Part shown: positions 32,978 through 44,844 of the stretch, one piece after another
Layout of the letters: each line of letters opens with the position of its first letter
Numbering within the stretch: the first letter of the stretch is position 1
Assembly: GCF_032362555.1 (NCBI RefSeq)
Contig: NC_083517.1
Coordinates: 6,654,001-6,718,000 of the forward strand
Source of the DNA: Amyelois transitella
Lineage: Eukaryota; Arthropoda; Insecta; Lepidoptera; Pyralidae
Direction: 5' to 3'
DNA: 64,000 bases
Notes under the pieces: generated by a model
Seen by the model: the letters and a program-made list of their open reading frames with translations, nothing else
Databases searched by the model: none
What the model was told of the DNA's origin: nothing
Position numbers and translations under genes: made by a program

Positions 32978-33399
32978 GTGAGTATTATTTTATTTCTCTT
33001 TTTTAAACATTATTTAAATAATTCTATATAATAATAATAATCATTTTATTAAAGTGCACTTATAATGGATATTAAATTTTAATTAACACATCGGCTGACA
33101 GTAAACTTGTGTACGTATATTTAATTGATTTTAATTTAAGTATCGTTTGGTAATTAAAGTCCTAATTTAACTCTCTCTGATCTTATTATTTTCTTAATTA
33201 TATTCTCTATTAGCTTTAAAGCTCGCAAGTTACATTACGGAATATATAATATAGCATTACGGAAGGTAGTCCATTAACTGGGCAGTGAGTGAACACAGGA
33301 AAAATAGAGTAGAAACTAGAAATCAAACATAATTTCATTTTGTAATTAAACAATTTTAAATATTATTTACTATTTAACATTTTAATGATATTGCAGAAA

Positions 33400-36300
33400 A
33401 TGAAGAGACTAAAAATCACGCATCTCTTTTTTCTAATTGTTGTTTCGGGATCGCATTTGAAAGCCATGGAAGTTGATTCCGATGATGAATATATAAGTAT
33501 AGAGGAAAACATAATCCCTGAGTATAAATCAAAAGTTGAGAGTGCTCACAGAGAATCGAAGGTTCTTCGGCCATATCCTCTAAATCACAAGAAAGATGAA
33601 AATGAAAAAAGTGAAGGAAATAATTTGGATGTAAACAGAAAAGCGCGCTTTTTGCCATTTTCTTACCCCCAAAGTCCGATTGTAGATCTTATGATGCAGA
33701 CAGTGTCCAATAATTATTCGCCCACAAACGCGAGGGATCCATTCGACTTCTTGCGGGATTCTTATCCGTTACCTAAGGGTAAGCTATCTTATATTACTTT
33801 AGAAGTTTTCAAATTTTCAAAACTTTGGTTTGGTAATGAAAAAACCGTCAGCGAAGCAGATTAGTTAACCAAACGGATTCTCACAACAAATAACTGCAAC
33901 TGCAAAAAAATCATCTTTTCGCATAAAAAACTCTGAATTATTCTCGTTAAATGAAATAGTAAATGAGTTTTATTAGGCTTATTGTATATACATAAGTACA
34001 TTTTGAAAGCTGGTGATAACTATTACTTACATACATACACAACTTTTTCAGGCTATACAAGTCCTTTAGAAGAATATGACTACATTATAATCGGAGCAGG
34101 TTCAGCTGGATCAGTTCTAGCATCGCGGCTCACGGAAGACAAACCAAAAGCCATGGTACTGGTCATCGAAGCTGGAAAACCGGAATGTCTCCTTTCGGAT
34201 ATACCGGCTTTAACCCAGTATCTGCAGCAAACAGACTATATTTGGCCGTACAGAATGGAACACCAATCCGGAGTTTGTATGGGTAAGTGTTTATACAAAT
34301 ATTAACAGCACAGTGACACCTACCCGTAGAGGAGCACCACATAATTACGTCTTTATCCCTTACAGACTACACAGAGCCAACATGCCTAGAGTGAAAGACT
34401 GATCAGTCATGTTCAACTCTATGACTTGATAAGAGATTGTGATTCAAATACTTATAGCCCGGTTGCCAGCACATCACCTAAAAAAGAATTTTGTTATTGT
34501 TAGTCTCGATTAACTTTTTAAATTGTTAGTAATTTTTTTTTACTTTTGATTGGAGTCATGATCGTTCTTGATTCATAAATCAAAACTTCTTCTTCTTTCC
34601 AAAGAGATGTTAAAGAATTTAAAAAATGTGCCGTGTGGTTCCCGGGTGCCGTGTGGTTCCCGGCACTATTACAAAAAAGAATAGGACCACTCCATCTCTT
34701 TCCCATGGATGTCGTAAAAGGCGACTAAGGGATAGGCTTATAAACTTAGGATTCCTCTTTTAGGCGATGGGCTAGCAACCTGTCACTATTTGAATCTCGG
34801 TTCTATCATTAAGCCAAATAGCTGAACGTGGCCATTCAGTCTTTTCAAGACTGTTGGCTCTGTCTACCCCGCAAGGGATATAGACGTGATCATATGTATG
34901 TATGTATGTATTTAAAAAATTATGCACATAAATTTGCATAAATTTCGAGTAACCTGAGTACTATAAGGTACCAACATACTATATCGATGATACAAATTAA
35001 GGTTATCAAATACATATTAAGTTCACAAGTTTATCGGGTCGATATTAAGCAGTTAGTATTGAAATTCAATTCGTTAAAAAAATAAACCCTCGAATCCATA
35101 ATTAGTATAATAGACATGAGTTTGTGTTATACTTTATTGTCATATAGGAAAAAAAACAAAAAATGGCATAAACGCTCAAACCACGTTTTTGAGATGTCTT
35201 AATTGATGATTCGAGTCTTATTAGTTACCATTATTGGTTGCAATCTCCTACGAGAATTTGAATTTAGGTTAACATTTCAACGTAACGGTTGCAACTAAAT
35301 CTTTGCAAATATTAGTCAAATACTTGGTAAAGATCAGTCTTACTCCCTATATTAGTATTGTTAATTAAATTAATCGTATTACCAAATTAAAATTTCATAG
35401 TTAATTTAGGAAGTCATTAGGCTACTATATGGTACCCCAATTCGCTTAAAAGACTAATAACTTCAAAAAGGAAAATTTTGAAAATTACTGTTAAATGGCA
35501 CTCCTACATTCATTTCAGGAAGTGAAGGACAGCGCTGTTATTGGCCTCGAGGCAAAGCTGTGGGGGGAACTAGTGTTACCAACTACATGATGTACACAAG
35601 AGGGCGCCCTCAGGACTGGAATAGAATTGCGGCCGATGGCAATTACGGATGGTAAATTTCCAATATTTTTATACCACTCAGTTCCTGCTCAAGGTGAAAA
35701 GAAAATCATCGAAAGGGTCCAAAACCATAAGGTAAAAGTAGAAATACGACAAAGATATTTTAATTGAGAAGAACAAACTGTCACAAGATCTATCTGCCGG
35801 TAAGGGAATCCGCAGCGCAAGGCACGTTGTCTCGTTGATGCCAATCCACTTTAGGAATCAGTATTGCAATATTTTAATACGCATGTAACGATCTTTACCT
35901 GTTCCAATTGGACTTTTCTCTTTCCCCTTTGTCTAGTCTACAGCGTCATCAGTTTTCACATATTATACTCTATTTCAACCTTAATATAATGGACACACGG
36001 ACAATCAAATATTAAAATGGGCTTTCATTTTTGTTGCAGGTCTTATGATGAAGTTTTAAATTATTACAAGAAATCAGAGAGAGCCGAGCTGAAAAAGTAC
36101 AAAAGCTCTCCTTACCACGGCCGAGATGGCGAACTAACTGTTGAAAACGTTCCATTTAAGTAAGTTTATAATTTGTAATAGCTTTGACGTTAAAGCGCCT
36201 GATGAAAAAGTAGAGCAAAATTTTAAAGGAAATTGCAAAAAGAGGATTATGCAATTTGACAATTTCTAGTAGTTTTAGATAAAAAAAAATGATTTTAGAG

Positions 36301-37795
36301 TAACTCAAGATATAAAAGTATACAAATTACTAAATAAATGTAACTAAGATATACCAATAAGTAGGTACTAAATATTATTGTATATGGGGATGCAATTTAA
36401 ATGAACCTTCCTACTCAAATTCGAGCTATGGCATCTTTACAAGCTTTTATTATTTTGTTCGTTAGTAGTTAGTGATGCAATAATTTCCATTAAAATAACA
36501 GACTTGAAATATTCTGTTTTTATCATCGTAACAATTTTGTATATTACAGAACTGGACTAGTCGAGGCTTTCTTAGAAGCTGGACGGAAGCTAGGACACCA
36601 GACCGTTGATTACAATGCTCCAGATCAACTAGGGTTCGGGTATATACAGACCACCACTAACAAAGGGCATAGAATGAGCACTGCAAAAGCATTCCTTCAT
36701 CCTCACAAACGGCGGAGAAATCTTCATATACTTTCTGAAAGTAGAGCTACAAAAATTCTTATAGAACCACAGACAAAGAGAGCATACGCCGTAGAATACA
36801 TGAGACATGGCATCAAACACACCGTGCGCTGTCGAAGAGAAGTCATCTTATCGGCTGGTCCAGTAGCCTCTCCGCAACTGCTTATGCTGTCCGGTGTAGG
36901 ACCACGACAAAATCTAGAAACCTTAGGCATTCCCGTAATTACTGACCTAAAAGTGGGTAAAACTTTGTACGACCAAATTGCTTTCCCCGGCGTTATATTT
37001 AAACTAAATACCACAAACGCTAGTCTTCTTGAACCAAAAGTGGCTACGCTACCCAATCTAGTGCAATGGTTACAATTTGGAGATGGTCTTCTTACTACCC
37101 CTGGTACTGTAGAAGCGTTAGGATATATAAAAACTGCTCAATCTGATGATCCTGAATTGGTACCAGATATTGAGTTGTTAAGCTTGGGAGGTTCTATGAC
37201 AGTCGATGGCGGTGGCGCCTTTAGAAAAGGTTGGAAAATCTCTGATAGTACTTATTACCCGGCATTTGGATCTTTAACAGGACATGACACTTGGTCTGCC
37301 ATACCGGTGCTTTTACAGCCGAAATCAAAAGGATATATGGAACTCCGTGATACAAGTCCATTTTCTTTTCCAAAATTATATGGAAACTATTTGACAGATC
37401 CTAAAGATATTGCAACATTAAAAGAGGCAGTGCAATATATTATTAGGCTTGCACAATCAGATGCTTTCAATAAATATTCTCCAAAACTGCACTTAGCCGA
37501 ATACCCCAATTGTAAAAGCTATGAGGCTGGATCAGACTCTTATTGGGATTGTGCCATTAGAACAATGATCATATCTACCCGTCACCAAATAGCAACTTGC
37601 AAAATGGGACCTCCGTCTGATCCTGATGCAGTTGTCGATCCTGAGCTGAGGGTGTACGGAGTGGAAGGATTGAGAGTTGTAGATTCCAGCGTTATTCCAA
37701 GACCGATTTGTGCTCATACGAATACTCCGGCGATAATGATCGGGGAGAAAGCAGCAGATATGATTAAAAAAGCATGGTCGAATGTTGTTAGTTAA
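33400..37795 (+). CDS. Secreted GMC oxidoreductase, glucose dehydrogenase (FAD, quinone)-like (702 aa, complete)
   Basis: Five exons: 33400-33778, 34052-34282, 35519-35651, 36040-36159 and 36550-37795, all in phase. The Met at 33400 is preferred over 33385 because TTGCAG at 33391-33396 looks like a splice acceptor; the protein then begins with a signal peptide ([17 protein letters not shown]). GMC enzymes oxidise an alcohol or sugar with FAD. Residues 23-127 form a charged extension that I do not recognise. Next come the FAD Rossmann motif [16 protein letters not shown] (GxGxxG at 141-146), the GMC signature [33 protein letters not shown], the second signature [16 protein letters not shown], and the C-terminal active site [12 protein letters not shown] (His633) with [20 protein letters not shown] (His677). 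The 44-residue spacing suits the catalytic pair. Asn is the residue I remember as common at the second position in insect relatives. The substrate is unknown. A young SINE1 lies in intron 2. Confidence 0.92.
34340..34490 (-). mobile_element. Diverged SINE1 copy, GMC intron 2
   Basis: TTACGTCTTTATCCCTTACAG, CACAGAGCCAACA and GTGATTCAAATACTTATAGCC with CCAGCACATCACCTAAAAAAG follow SINE1 from tail to middle on the minus strand, with many substitutions. Confidence 0.6.
34628..34909 (+). mobile_element. SINE1 retroposon, complete, with target-site duplication and doubled head
   Basis: The perfect 11-bp repeat ATTTAAAAAAT flanks it at 34617-34627 and 34910-34920. The 5' head GTGCCGTGTGGTTCCCGG is present twice in tandem at the start. 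The body and the (TATG)n tail are otherwise canonical. It lies in sense orientation in GMC intron 2 and is among the least diverged copies. Confidence 0.9.
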
Positions 37796-40399
37796 TTTTA
37801 CCTCCGTTTATAATGTAATTACGTGTAAATAGATTATATTTAGTAATAAACTCTAGTAACTATATATGTAATGTTTTCTTGACATGCTATTCTTGAGTAA
37901 AAGAAAGAGCGAAAACGAAGTGTATTCGATAAAAACTTCGATTGTGAAATAAATGGTAGGTACGTGGTTTGTTATCATTACCTACGTCACATTTTAGTCG
38001 TCTAAATAATATTACAATTAACATGTAACCACTCCCCCTAGCTACGTCAGGGGGTGGTCAGGCGCCAAAGTTTAAAAGCACAAAATCAATTATCTTTCAC
38101 TATCTTTCATAAAGAAAAAAAAACAACCCCTATATTTTGGAATTAAATGTACGATTAATTGTGTCGCCTTTTGTTTTTAGGCAATAAATAAATTATCCCT
38201 TGTACATTATGAAAATCGTTGATGGAAAGTTAGTTGGCTTTTGAAAAGCCACTCTTAGCAATGTTACAGTAGGGGTGTGTTACCGACTATGACACTAAAT
38301 AAATATACAGGAAAAAATACGATAGGAGTGCAATCCGGTTACAAATGAAAACCTGTAAAAAATAAATATTTAGTATCTGGCAAATATTTTCCACCATCGA
38401 TATTCAAATTCAAAAAAATGAAAACTACGCCATGGATCTACATATCTATCTATTCACATAGAAATTTTTTTGGCAAAATTTAGGTGAACGTGATCCAACA
38501 TCATGTAACTTTCCGAATATAATTTAATTCGTTGAAAGTTCGTTTGTGAAAATCGGATTTCGTTTATGCGTGTCAGTAACATTTCTTGAACCGCAAAGCT
38601 TGTGCTACAGAGATTTTAAACGTATAGCTTTTATTCTAAAGCTCAAAATTAAACGGCGGGTTAAGGGAATTAATGATCCCGATGCGAAGCCAAGTTAACC
38701 ATTGGATTGACGATAGGCTGTAATCTTCGAAACACTTTTACCCAGAGTTGAGTTGACGGTTATAGGGAAATTATAACTTTGTCTAACCAATGTTTGAATT
38801 AAATGATTAATTCATGAACTTTTCGGCTCATCTACAGTGAAAATATTTGTGGAAATCCTGCTTCTGGATAAACTTGTGGTTATGTATACTAAAGTTGTTC
38901 TGTCTAACCATTTGACTGCTAATAATACAACAGACAGATAACACCATTATACCCTGAGAAGTACTCTATTCAATGTAGGAGTTAAATAGTGTTATGTTAA
39001 AATTGTGTAGAAATTTTACAGATAATTAGTGTTTGATTTATTTCTATTGGTTCATGAAAACGAAGTAAAAATACTTTCTGCTTTGTTAACTTTCCTAACG
39101 AAGGTTACGTTATAATTTTATTTAAAAAAGAAGCTGATATTTTATTATTATTATATAAATGTTCGACCATGCATAATTAAGATGGGAAAAACCAAATGCA
39201 TTAAATACTTTACAGTGCCTTAAATATTAATAATAATATAATGAAAAAAGAAAACAGTTGATGCAGAGAAAATCCACATTGGAAATCAACATTATTTTAG
39301 TGACCACATTTCACACAAACCGCAAATTATTCAGGTGACGTGCATTTTGGCTATGAATACTATCTAAAGATACGAGTATATAAAATGCAAGGCTGTTAGT
39401 TGCTACTCGTATGTTGTAGTCATCCACTAAGATATGAATTTTAGAAATTCGAGATTTATCGTTGATCGCGGGCGGAGCCGCGGGCGCGCACTAGTGTTAA
39501 AGTATTCAATAATAATTTGCTGTGTTTTTAATAGTTAAAGATTGAACAAAGAAACTGTAGCTACTGCATATTGAAGGCATATGAATCCGTGATCCAAGCT
39601 GGCTTTGGTACATTTCTGACTCCATATGGAAGTCAGATAATTGTCGGTTAACGTCATTACTAAGTTTTCCACTGCTGAAATTAAGTCATAGATGAAGTAC
39701 AGATGCAACCGAGATAAACATCAGGATTTTGATTAACACTTTATTTTCCAAATCGAAAAGGAAAATGTAAGTATATTTTTGTTACCGAATAATTGGATCC
39801 GGAATGAGATCACCTACCATTAATTTATTCAATCTTGTCTTCGCTGAATTAAAATTTTCTTAAGTCAAGGCAATTAAAACAATGTCTTACAAAACGGCAC
39901 CTGCGTAAAGATACACCTACACCGAGTTCGATCCAACTAGTGGTTCACGCAATAACAGAATATATTGAAAAGATGAGTACAAAATACAGAGAGGAAGGGT
40001 GACAATAATTGTCTATAAACAATTACAAAAGATAAGACGGAGCCCTAAAAGAGCTAAAAATAACATCTTGTAAAATATTTATTATGGCAAAATTGTATAC
40101 GATATATTGAAATAATGCAGTTAGCACAAAAGAAGTTTTAACTTTACTAATTTATCCCTATAATACAGACAACACTAGCATCAAAATGCAGAATTTACAA
40201 AATATCCTTCCGGAATTTTTAAAAAATATCCTTTTATACGTAAACAGAAAATGGGTTCTGAACTGTTCTTCGACGGTGGTTCGGCCTACGAACAGTCCGA
40301 CGTCATAAAAACCGTTAAGACTTTTTATTACAATCATAACAGAACAGTAAGTATCTGTTTCGTGAAGTAGTAAAAAAGCGAGTGAGTTCGGATCGAGAA
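37796..40399. other. Intergenic stretch downstream of the GMC gene
   Basis: AATAAA candidates for the GMC transcript occur within about 150 bp of the stop (for example AATAAAC near 37843 and AATAAATGG near 37948). The rest is AT-rich without coding character. One Helitron terminus is seen near 39490. Confidence 0.5.
39460..39493 (+). mobile_element. Helitron 3' terminus remnant
   Basis: A GC hairpin, GCGGGCGGAGCCGCGGGC, is followed by GCGCACTAG and a T, the layout of a Helitron 3' end (hairpin, CTAG, insertion before T). No 5' end can be assigned. Confidence 0.5.
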
Positions 40400-40592
40400 A
40401 CCCCTAGTAAAGGGTAGTTGTTCAATGAATGGGCGGAAAGCGCAGTTGCCCACGCTCGGTCGCGCGCGCGAACGTTTGAACCTTTGGCTCTCAACAAGTG
40501 AGGGAAAGCCTCCTGCAAGTTCACGCGGAAATGTACCGTCGAAATTGAGTGGATTCCATCATTAGTGTAGTGATAAGTGCTCATTTGGATAA
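40400..40592 (+). promoter_or_regulatory. CpG-rich candidate promoter and non-coding first exon of the gene at 52.3 kb
   Basis: In an AT-rich region this block stands out as CpG-rich (CTCGGTCGCGCGCGCGAACG near 40455-40475). It ends in a consensus donor, GGATAA|GTAAGT, at 40593. No long ORF is read on the plus strand up to the donor; a minus-strand frame at 40315-40584 is probably a by-product of composition. A partner acceptor (AATTGTTTCAG) lies at 52210. The link across 11.6 kb is inferred from strand and signals only. Confidence 0.35.
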
Positions 40593-42180
40593 GTAAGTTT
40601 CATTATAGCTATTTTTTTGAGAGATAAGAATATTTTTTTTATTGAACATGCAATAGATTCTGTATAACTTATACCTACAGGTATACTAATTATTATAATG
40701 AGTGTAGGACAACGTAAATATGAATAGTTTACCTACCTAACAAATAAAAAGGTGCCATTAGTGGTGCTGACTGAAATTATAAAGAAAATTTATTTATGCA
40801 AATGTAGGTTCGTTTATTTCTCCCTTTGTGCGAGGTATAAATGAATAAAAAATATGACAATTTTACTTACTTATAGTATTTTCCGTAAAAGATAAGGACG
40901 TCATTAATAACTGGTGTCATAATAATTTACTATCCATTTTTATCAGAATAATTTTAGGATATTTAGGAAATACCGAAGAAAGCCAGTAAATGTTTTCTTA
41001 TAATTCCGACGGGAGCTTCAGGTCCAGAAAATAGCATTTTCTCCACATATTTCACGTCGGAATAACTTTATTCTCGAGATCTAATATTTTGCACTTTTTC
41101 ATTCATGGTTAGGTATTAGGTGTAATCAAATTTTAAAATCGATTTCGGGCGTTGATAAAAATCTTAATGACAAGGTCAATCTTGTCATTCTATTAAATTT
41201 TTACTAGTCACTCTATGACCACTTCTTATAATGCATTCATTTTGTCATAAGTATTAAGGCATAGGTGCATGCATCTACATTAGCTACCGTCAGACATGTA
41301 GAAAATATTTGAATACTTAGCACAAAAAAGATCACTTTAGGTATACCTTGAGACTTATTCATGAAATGCAATGTCTTCCCCTTCCTCTCTTTCAAGCTTT
41401 GAGTGGTACTTGAGTGATAGAGAGAGAAGATTAACATATTGCCATTCGACTTTCGTAAACAAGGGGCATATAAGTCAATATGACATTATGCACTTGAAGA
41501 TATTATTGAAAATAAGAAACCGCACAGTAAGTTGTGAATTCTATCTCTTACCATAGCGTATTTTCAGTTCAATTTTCAGCAATCGACTGCAAAACTTTGG
41601 ATCCCTAAAGAGAGCAGTCAAATCTTACTTTACAGTAAAACGTTTAAGGATAGTTTTTACAAATTTTTATGCACTAGTTGTCAGTGATTAAATAGTTTAT
41701 CGAAATACGTATTGGAAATGGATAGTGGAGTATAAATAAAAAGGTTTTTATATTAAGTGAAGGTTTATAATATTTAAAGTAAAGTATGTTTGTTATAAAT
41801 TATTTATTATCACCCACACAAAGGTTCTGTGCTTAATCCAATGGTAGACTATTAGAAAATGCTATTAGCATTAAGTCCGCCTATTGTACTTTACAAATTG
41901 TAAAAGTTACAATAAAGAATAATAAATAAAATAAAAATACATTTTCCATTCTCTGGTTACGTTCTACATTCACAGATTCGTGTAGAAATAATATTAAAAC
42001 TTTTCTTGGAAAAAACACGAAATATGTCAATAATTTAAATTGAATATTGGTATATTGAGAGGTAGCCTGGGAATACAAAGTTCGTATTCAATATAATAAA
42101 TGATTCATTCGGGTTTTGAAACGAAAATAAACTTCAGGATAAAGTGGAACAAATTAGGTTATTTTCAACAAAACTGCAAA

Positions 42181-42846
42181 TCTATACTAATATTATAAGG
42201 CTGAAGAGTTTGTTTTGTTTGTTTGTTTGTTTAAACGCGCTAATCTCAGAAACTACTGAACCGATTTGAATAATTCTTTCACTGTTAGATAGTCTATTTA
42301 TCGAGGAAGGCTATAGGCTACATTTTATCCCGGATTTCCTACGGGAAACGTCAACAATGCAGGTGAAAGTTGAATGAGTCGGCTATCTGCGAGCATTCCA
42401 CGCGAACGCTGCGCAAACCAACAAAGATATAGTAAAAGAATGTACTAAAGATGTGAAGTACTCATTTTTTGCCACAAAAAAGTCCGCGAGAGCATATATC
42501 TATCTCTTAAGGTTTACTTACAATAACCATTTTTATGTTCATTTTTTAAGATTATTTTTTCATTATAGACATAAGTTATTTTGAAACCAATTTTCTTTAA
42601 TTCAGTATTAATCCTTATCTAAATAAATATGTTAATTACTTTCGGCTTTTCATGTAGACTAAAATTGCCATTTACAGTATATAAATCAGACGAATAGATT
42701 TTGAGAAATAGTCGTTATAAGCAATTTGCAGCGAAACATTTAATACGGCGAACCAGCGTTCTTTCTAATACGCGTGACCGCCTGCAAAAATAAATATGAT
42801 GCCCAAAATAACTATTCCACGCGGACGAAGTCGCGGGCACAGCTAG
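42181..42846 (+). mobile_element. Non-autonomous Helitron, complete ends
   Basis: The 5' end TCTATACTAATATTATAAGG directly follows a host A (42180). The 3' end GCGGACGAAGTCGCGGGCAC then AGCTAG at 42841-42846 directly precedes a host T. Insertion between A and T without duplication, the 5' TC, the 3' CTAG and the GC hairpin before it are the Helitron hallmarks. The 666-bp interior has no Rep/helicase ORF. The CTACTGAACCGATTTGAATAA block is typical of such elements in Lepidoptera. Confidence 0.85.
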
Positions 42847-43033
42847 TGAATAATATGCGAGACGGAGTCGTCTGGCCGGGAGCGGTGAAATCGCCGTAAT
42901 AAATGTTTGCCAGTACCAACTATGAATTAATCCCAGCAGAGGGACTCAAATTAAACAGGCGACAATATAAATTATCGTTCTTATGCGATGAATTTTATTG
43001 TGCTGTGTTTCGTTATTTTTTACAGCTAAATGT

Positions 43034-43270
43034 TGAGAGGATGAATGAGAGCAGGTTGGCAAGAAGAGTGAAAACGCTCGAAGGGAAAGACCTAGATGAA
43101 CTTACCTTGGCAAAAAGATGTTCGGTTTAAAGTTCAGGTCAAGAGTCCCTTAACCGACGGGAAAAAGATAGATAAATGTAACAAAAGAAGTGCATCTAAT
43201 ATTCGTGCTAATTGAATAGATGTATTTTCTGCCGACCCCTTTCGGGAAAGAGGTGTGATTGGGTATATGA
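43034..43270 (+). mobile_element. Diverged RTE LINE 3' fragment with internal rearrangement
   Basis: NVERMNESRLARRVKTLEGK matches the C-terminal region of the LINE (HVERMNESRLTKQI...VEGK), and AGGTCAAGAGTCCCTTAACCGACGG with CCCCTTTCGGGAAAGAGGTGTGATT matches the 3' end. It is older than copies A-C. The apparent 75-codon frame at 42903-43130 is this fossil, not a gene. Confidence 0.65.
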
Positions 43271-43751
43271 ATAGTTGTAATAGTATCTTTTATTTTTCCA
43301 GTAATAACTATCTTCTGTTTATAAATTATTATATATTCATAAATAAAAAATCAGTAAGAAACTTACAAAAAAAAACAAATTGTTATGTAGATGATAAAAC
43401 CCATGTTGAATTTATTATCTTGTTCTTCCTGGTTGCTTCCTGGATATTTCACTTCAGCCTGTATTAATATTACAGCGGGGCTTACCCATGAGAAATTTAT
43501 TAGGGAGCGTTTCAAATGACCCTTGAAAATAATGGCTTCCCAAAACACAGCAGGGAAAGATTGATAAGACGTGTGTGCCGGTCGGCAGTCGGCAGTCACA
43601 CATAGTTATTGCATAAATTAATTTGATCTAAATCAATTATTTCGGACGGGATTAGAATTGAAAAAATCTACAGATAGAATTTATCCATAGAGGATTGTGG
43701 CAATACCTTAAGACTATACTATGTATTCCAAAATATCACTGGATAAATGGG

Positions 43752-43850
43752 CAAGAAGAAGATGGGCCATCTTCTTCTTGTCCATTGGGTCATGGTTACC
43801 TGAATATGCAGGTTTTCTCATGATGTTTTTATCGATTAGCACTCGGACTA
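43752..43850. repeat. 14-bp palindrome joined to a SINE C fragment
   Basis: CAAGAAGAAGATGG (43752-43765) and its reverse complement (43767-43780) meet around a single G. The right arm continues into TTGTCCATTGGGTCATGGTTACC and GCAGGTTTTCTCATGATGTTTT, part of SINE family C, whose tail is a (GAA)n run. Confidence 0.65.
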
Positions 43851-44384
43851 ATAAGAAGCATTGTAATTAGTAATTGATATTAAATGAATGTAACATTTTT
43901 TACGCAGTTCGTGCCACGTACACGGCCCGAGCTTTTACACGAACCATACTAATGAGAACCAATCCTGCATTTCTAATTTGAACTCAATGACGCTTGACAT
44001 CCCTATTCTCTCTATTACAAGGGTCCAACAATCGGGGGTGTACCTAAAGATCTTTGACAGATGCCAGTTCAACGCTATGAATCGGATAAGCTGCGTAGAT
44101 GTAATAATATGAACATAGTTGTAAGTTACTATATATTAAAAGCTTATAATGAGTGTCTGAGTTATGTGGGGAAATCGACGCGTTTCTTTTTTAATAAAAT
44201 ATATATTTCTTTACAAGAGGTTTTGTAATTTTTGCTTAAAATCTAACTGCAAAACTTTAAATAACTTTGTCACACTCAAATACATTTGATGATTGCGAGG
44301 ACCGAATGCTATACACTACAACATACCAGTTAATTTTGTTTACCTGTCGTCCCTCTATGTAAGGTTTGCTTGTCAATGGTTGTA

Positions 44385-44530
44385 CGTGGCGCCATTTCCA
44401 CGTAGATCGTGAAATAGGATATAAATGAAGGAGTTACGGCCCGGCCTGATCGTATAGCGAGGGTAATGCGCCTTAGCAGCGATAAATTGAAATCGCTACA
44501 TTTATTATCACCGCTGTGATTGTGTCTTTA
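44385..44530. other. Unique block of mixed composition; possible regulatory element
   Basis: TGGCGCCATTTCCACG, ACGGCCCGGCCTGATCG and CAGCGATAAATTGAAATCGCT (a small inverted repeat, AGCGAT/ATCGCT) are not shared with any repeat in the window and are less AT-rich than the surroundings. No ORF. The regulatory reading is a guess. Confidence 0.2.
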
Positions 44531-44844
44531 TGTGTGGTGTCAACGTTTGTTAACTAGATCGTAAATTGAGTTATAACTATATGGAAAAAATATACAAATA
44601 AAAACTAACATTATTATAATTTCACTTTTTTATACCTACGATGGTCAAACGGTTCAGGTGCCTGTATAAAATCGTGATCTGTAGTAAAAAGTAAATGACA
44701 ATGACTTCACAATTCGCAAAATTTTATAGCTTGCGGTCACCGCTGTCACACACATTTACACAAATAACATAAAAAACAACAATTCTGGTTATAGTCACTA
44801 GTTGTGTAATTTCACCAAGTCCATTATATTACAATTAAATAATA

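Noticed and set aside
33385-33399. Upstream ATG at 33385 as the start of the GMC protein
   Set aside because: The ATG lies within ATGATATTGCAG, a good splice acceptor, so these codons are probably intron. Met at 33400 gives a cleaner signal peptide.
40315-40584. An 89-codon minus-strand frame
   Set aside because: It overlaps the CpG-rich block and has no motif. Stop-free length is expected in GC-rich sequence. Kept only as a candidate promoter/first exon on plus.
42903-43130. A 75-codon frame as a small gene
   Set aside because: Its second half is the decayed LINE C terminus (VERMNESRL).
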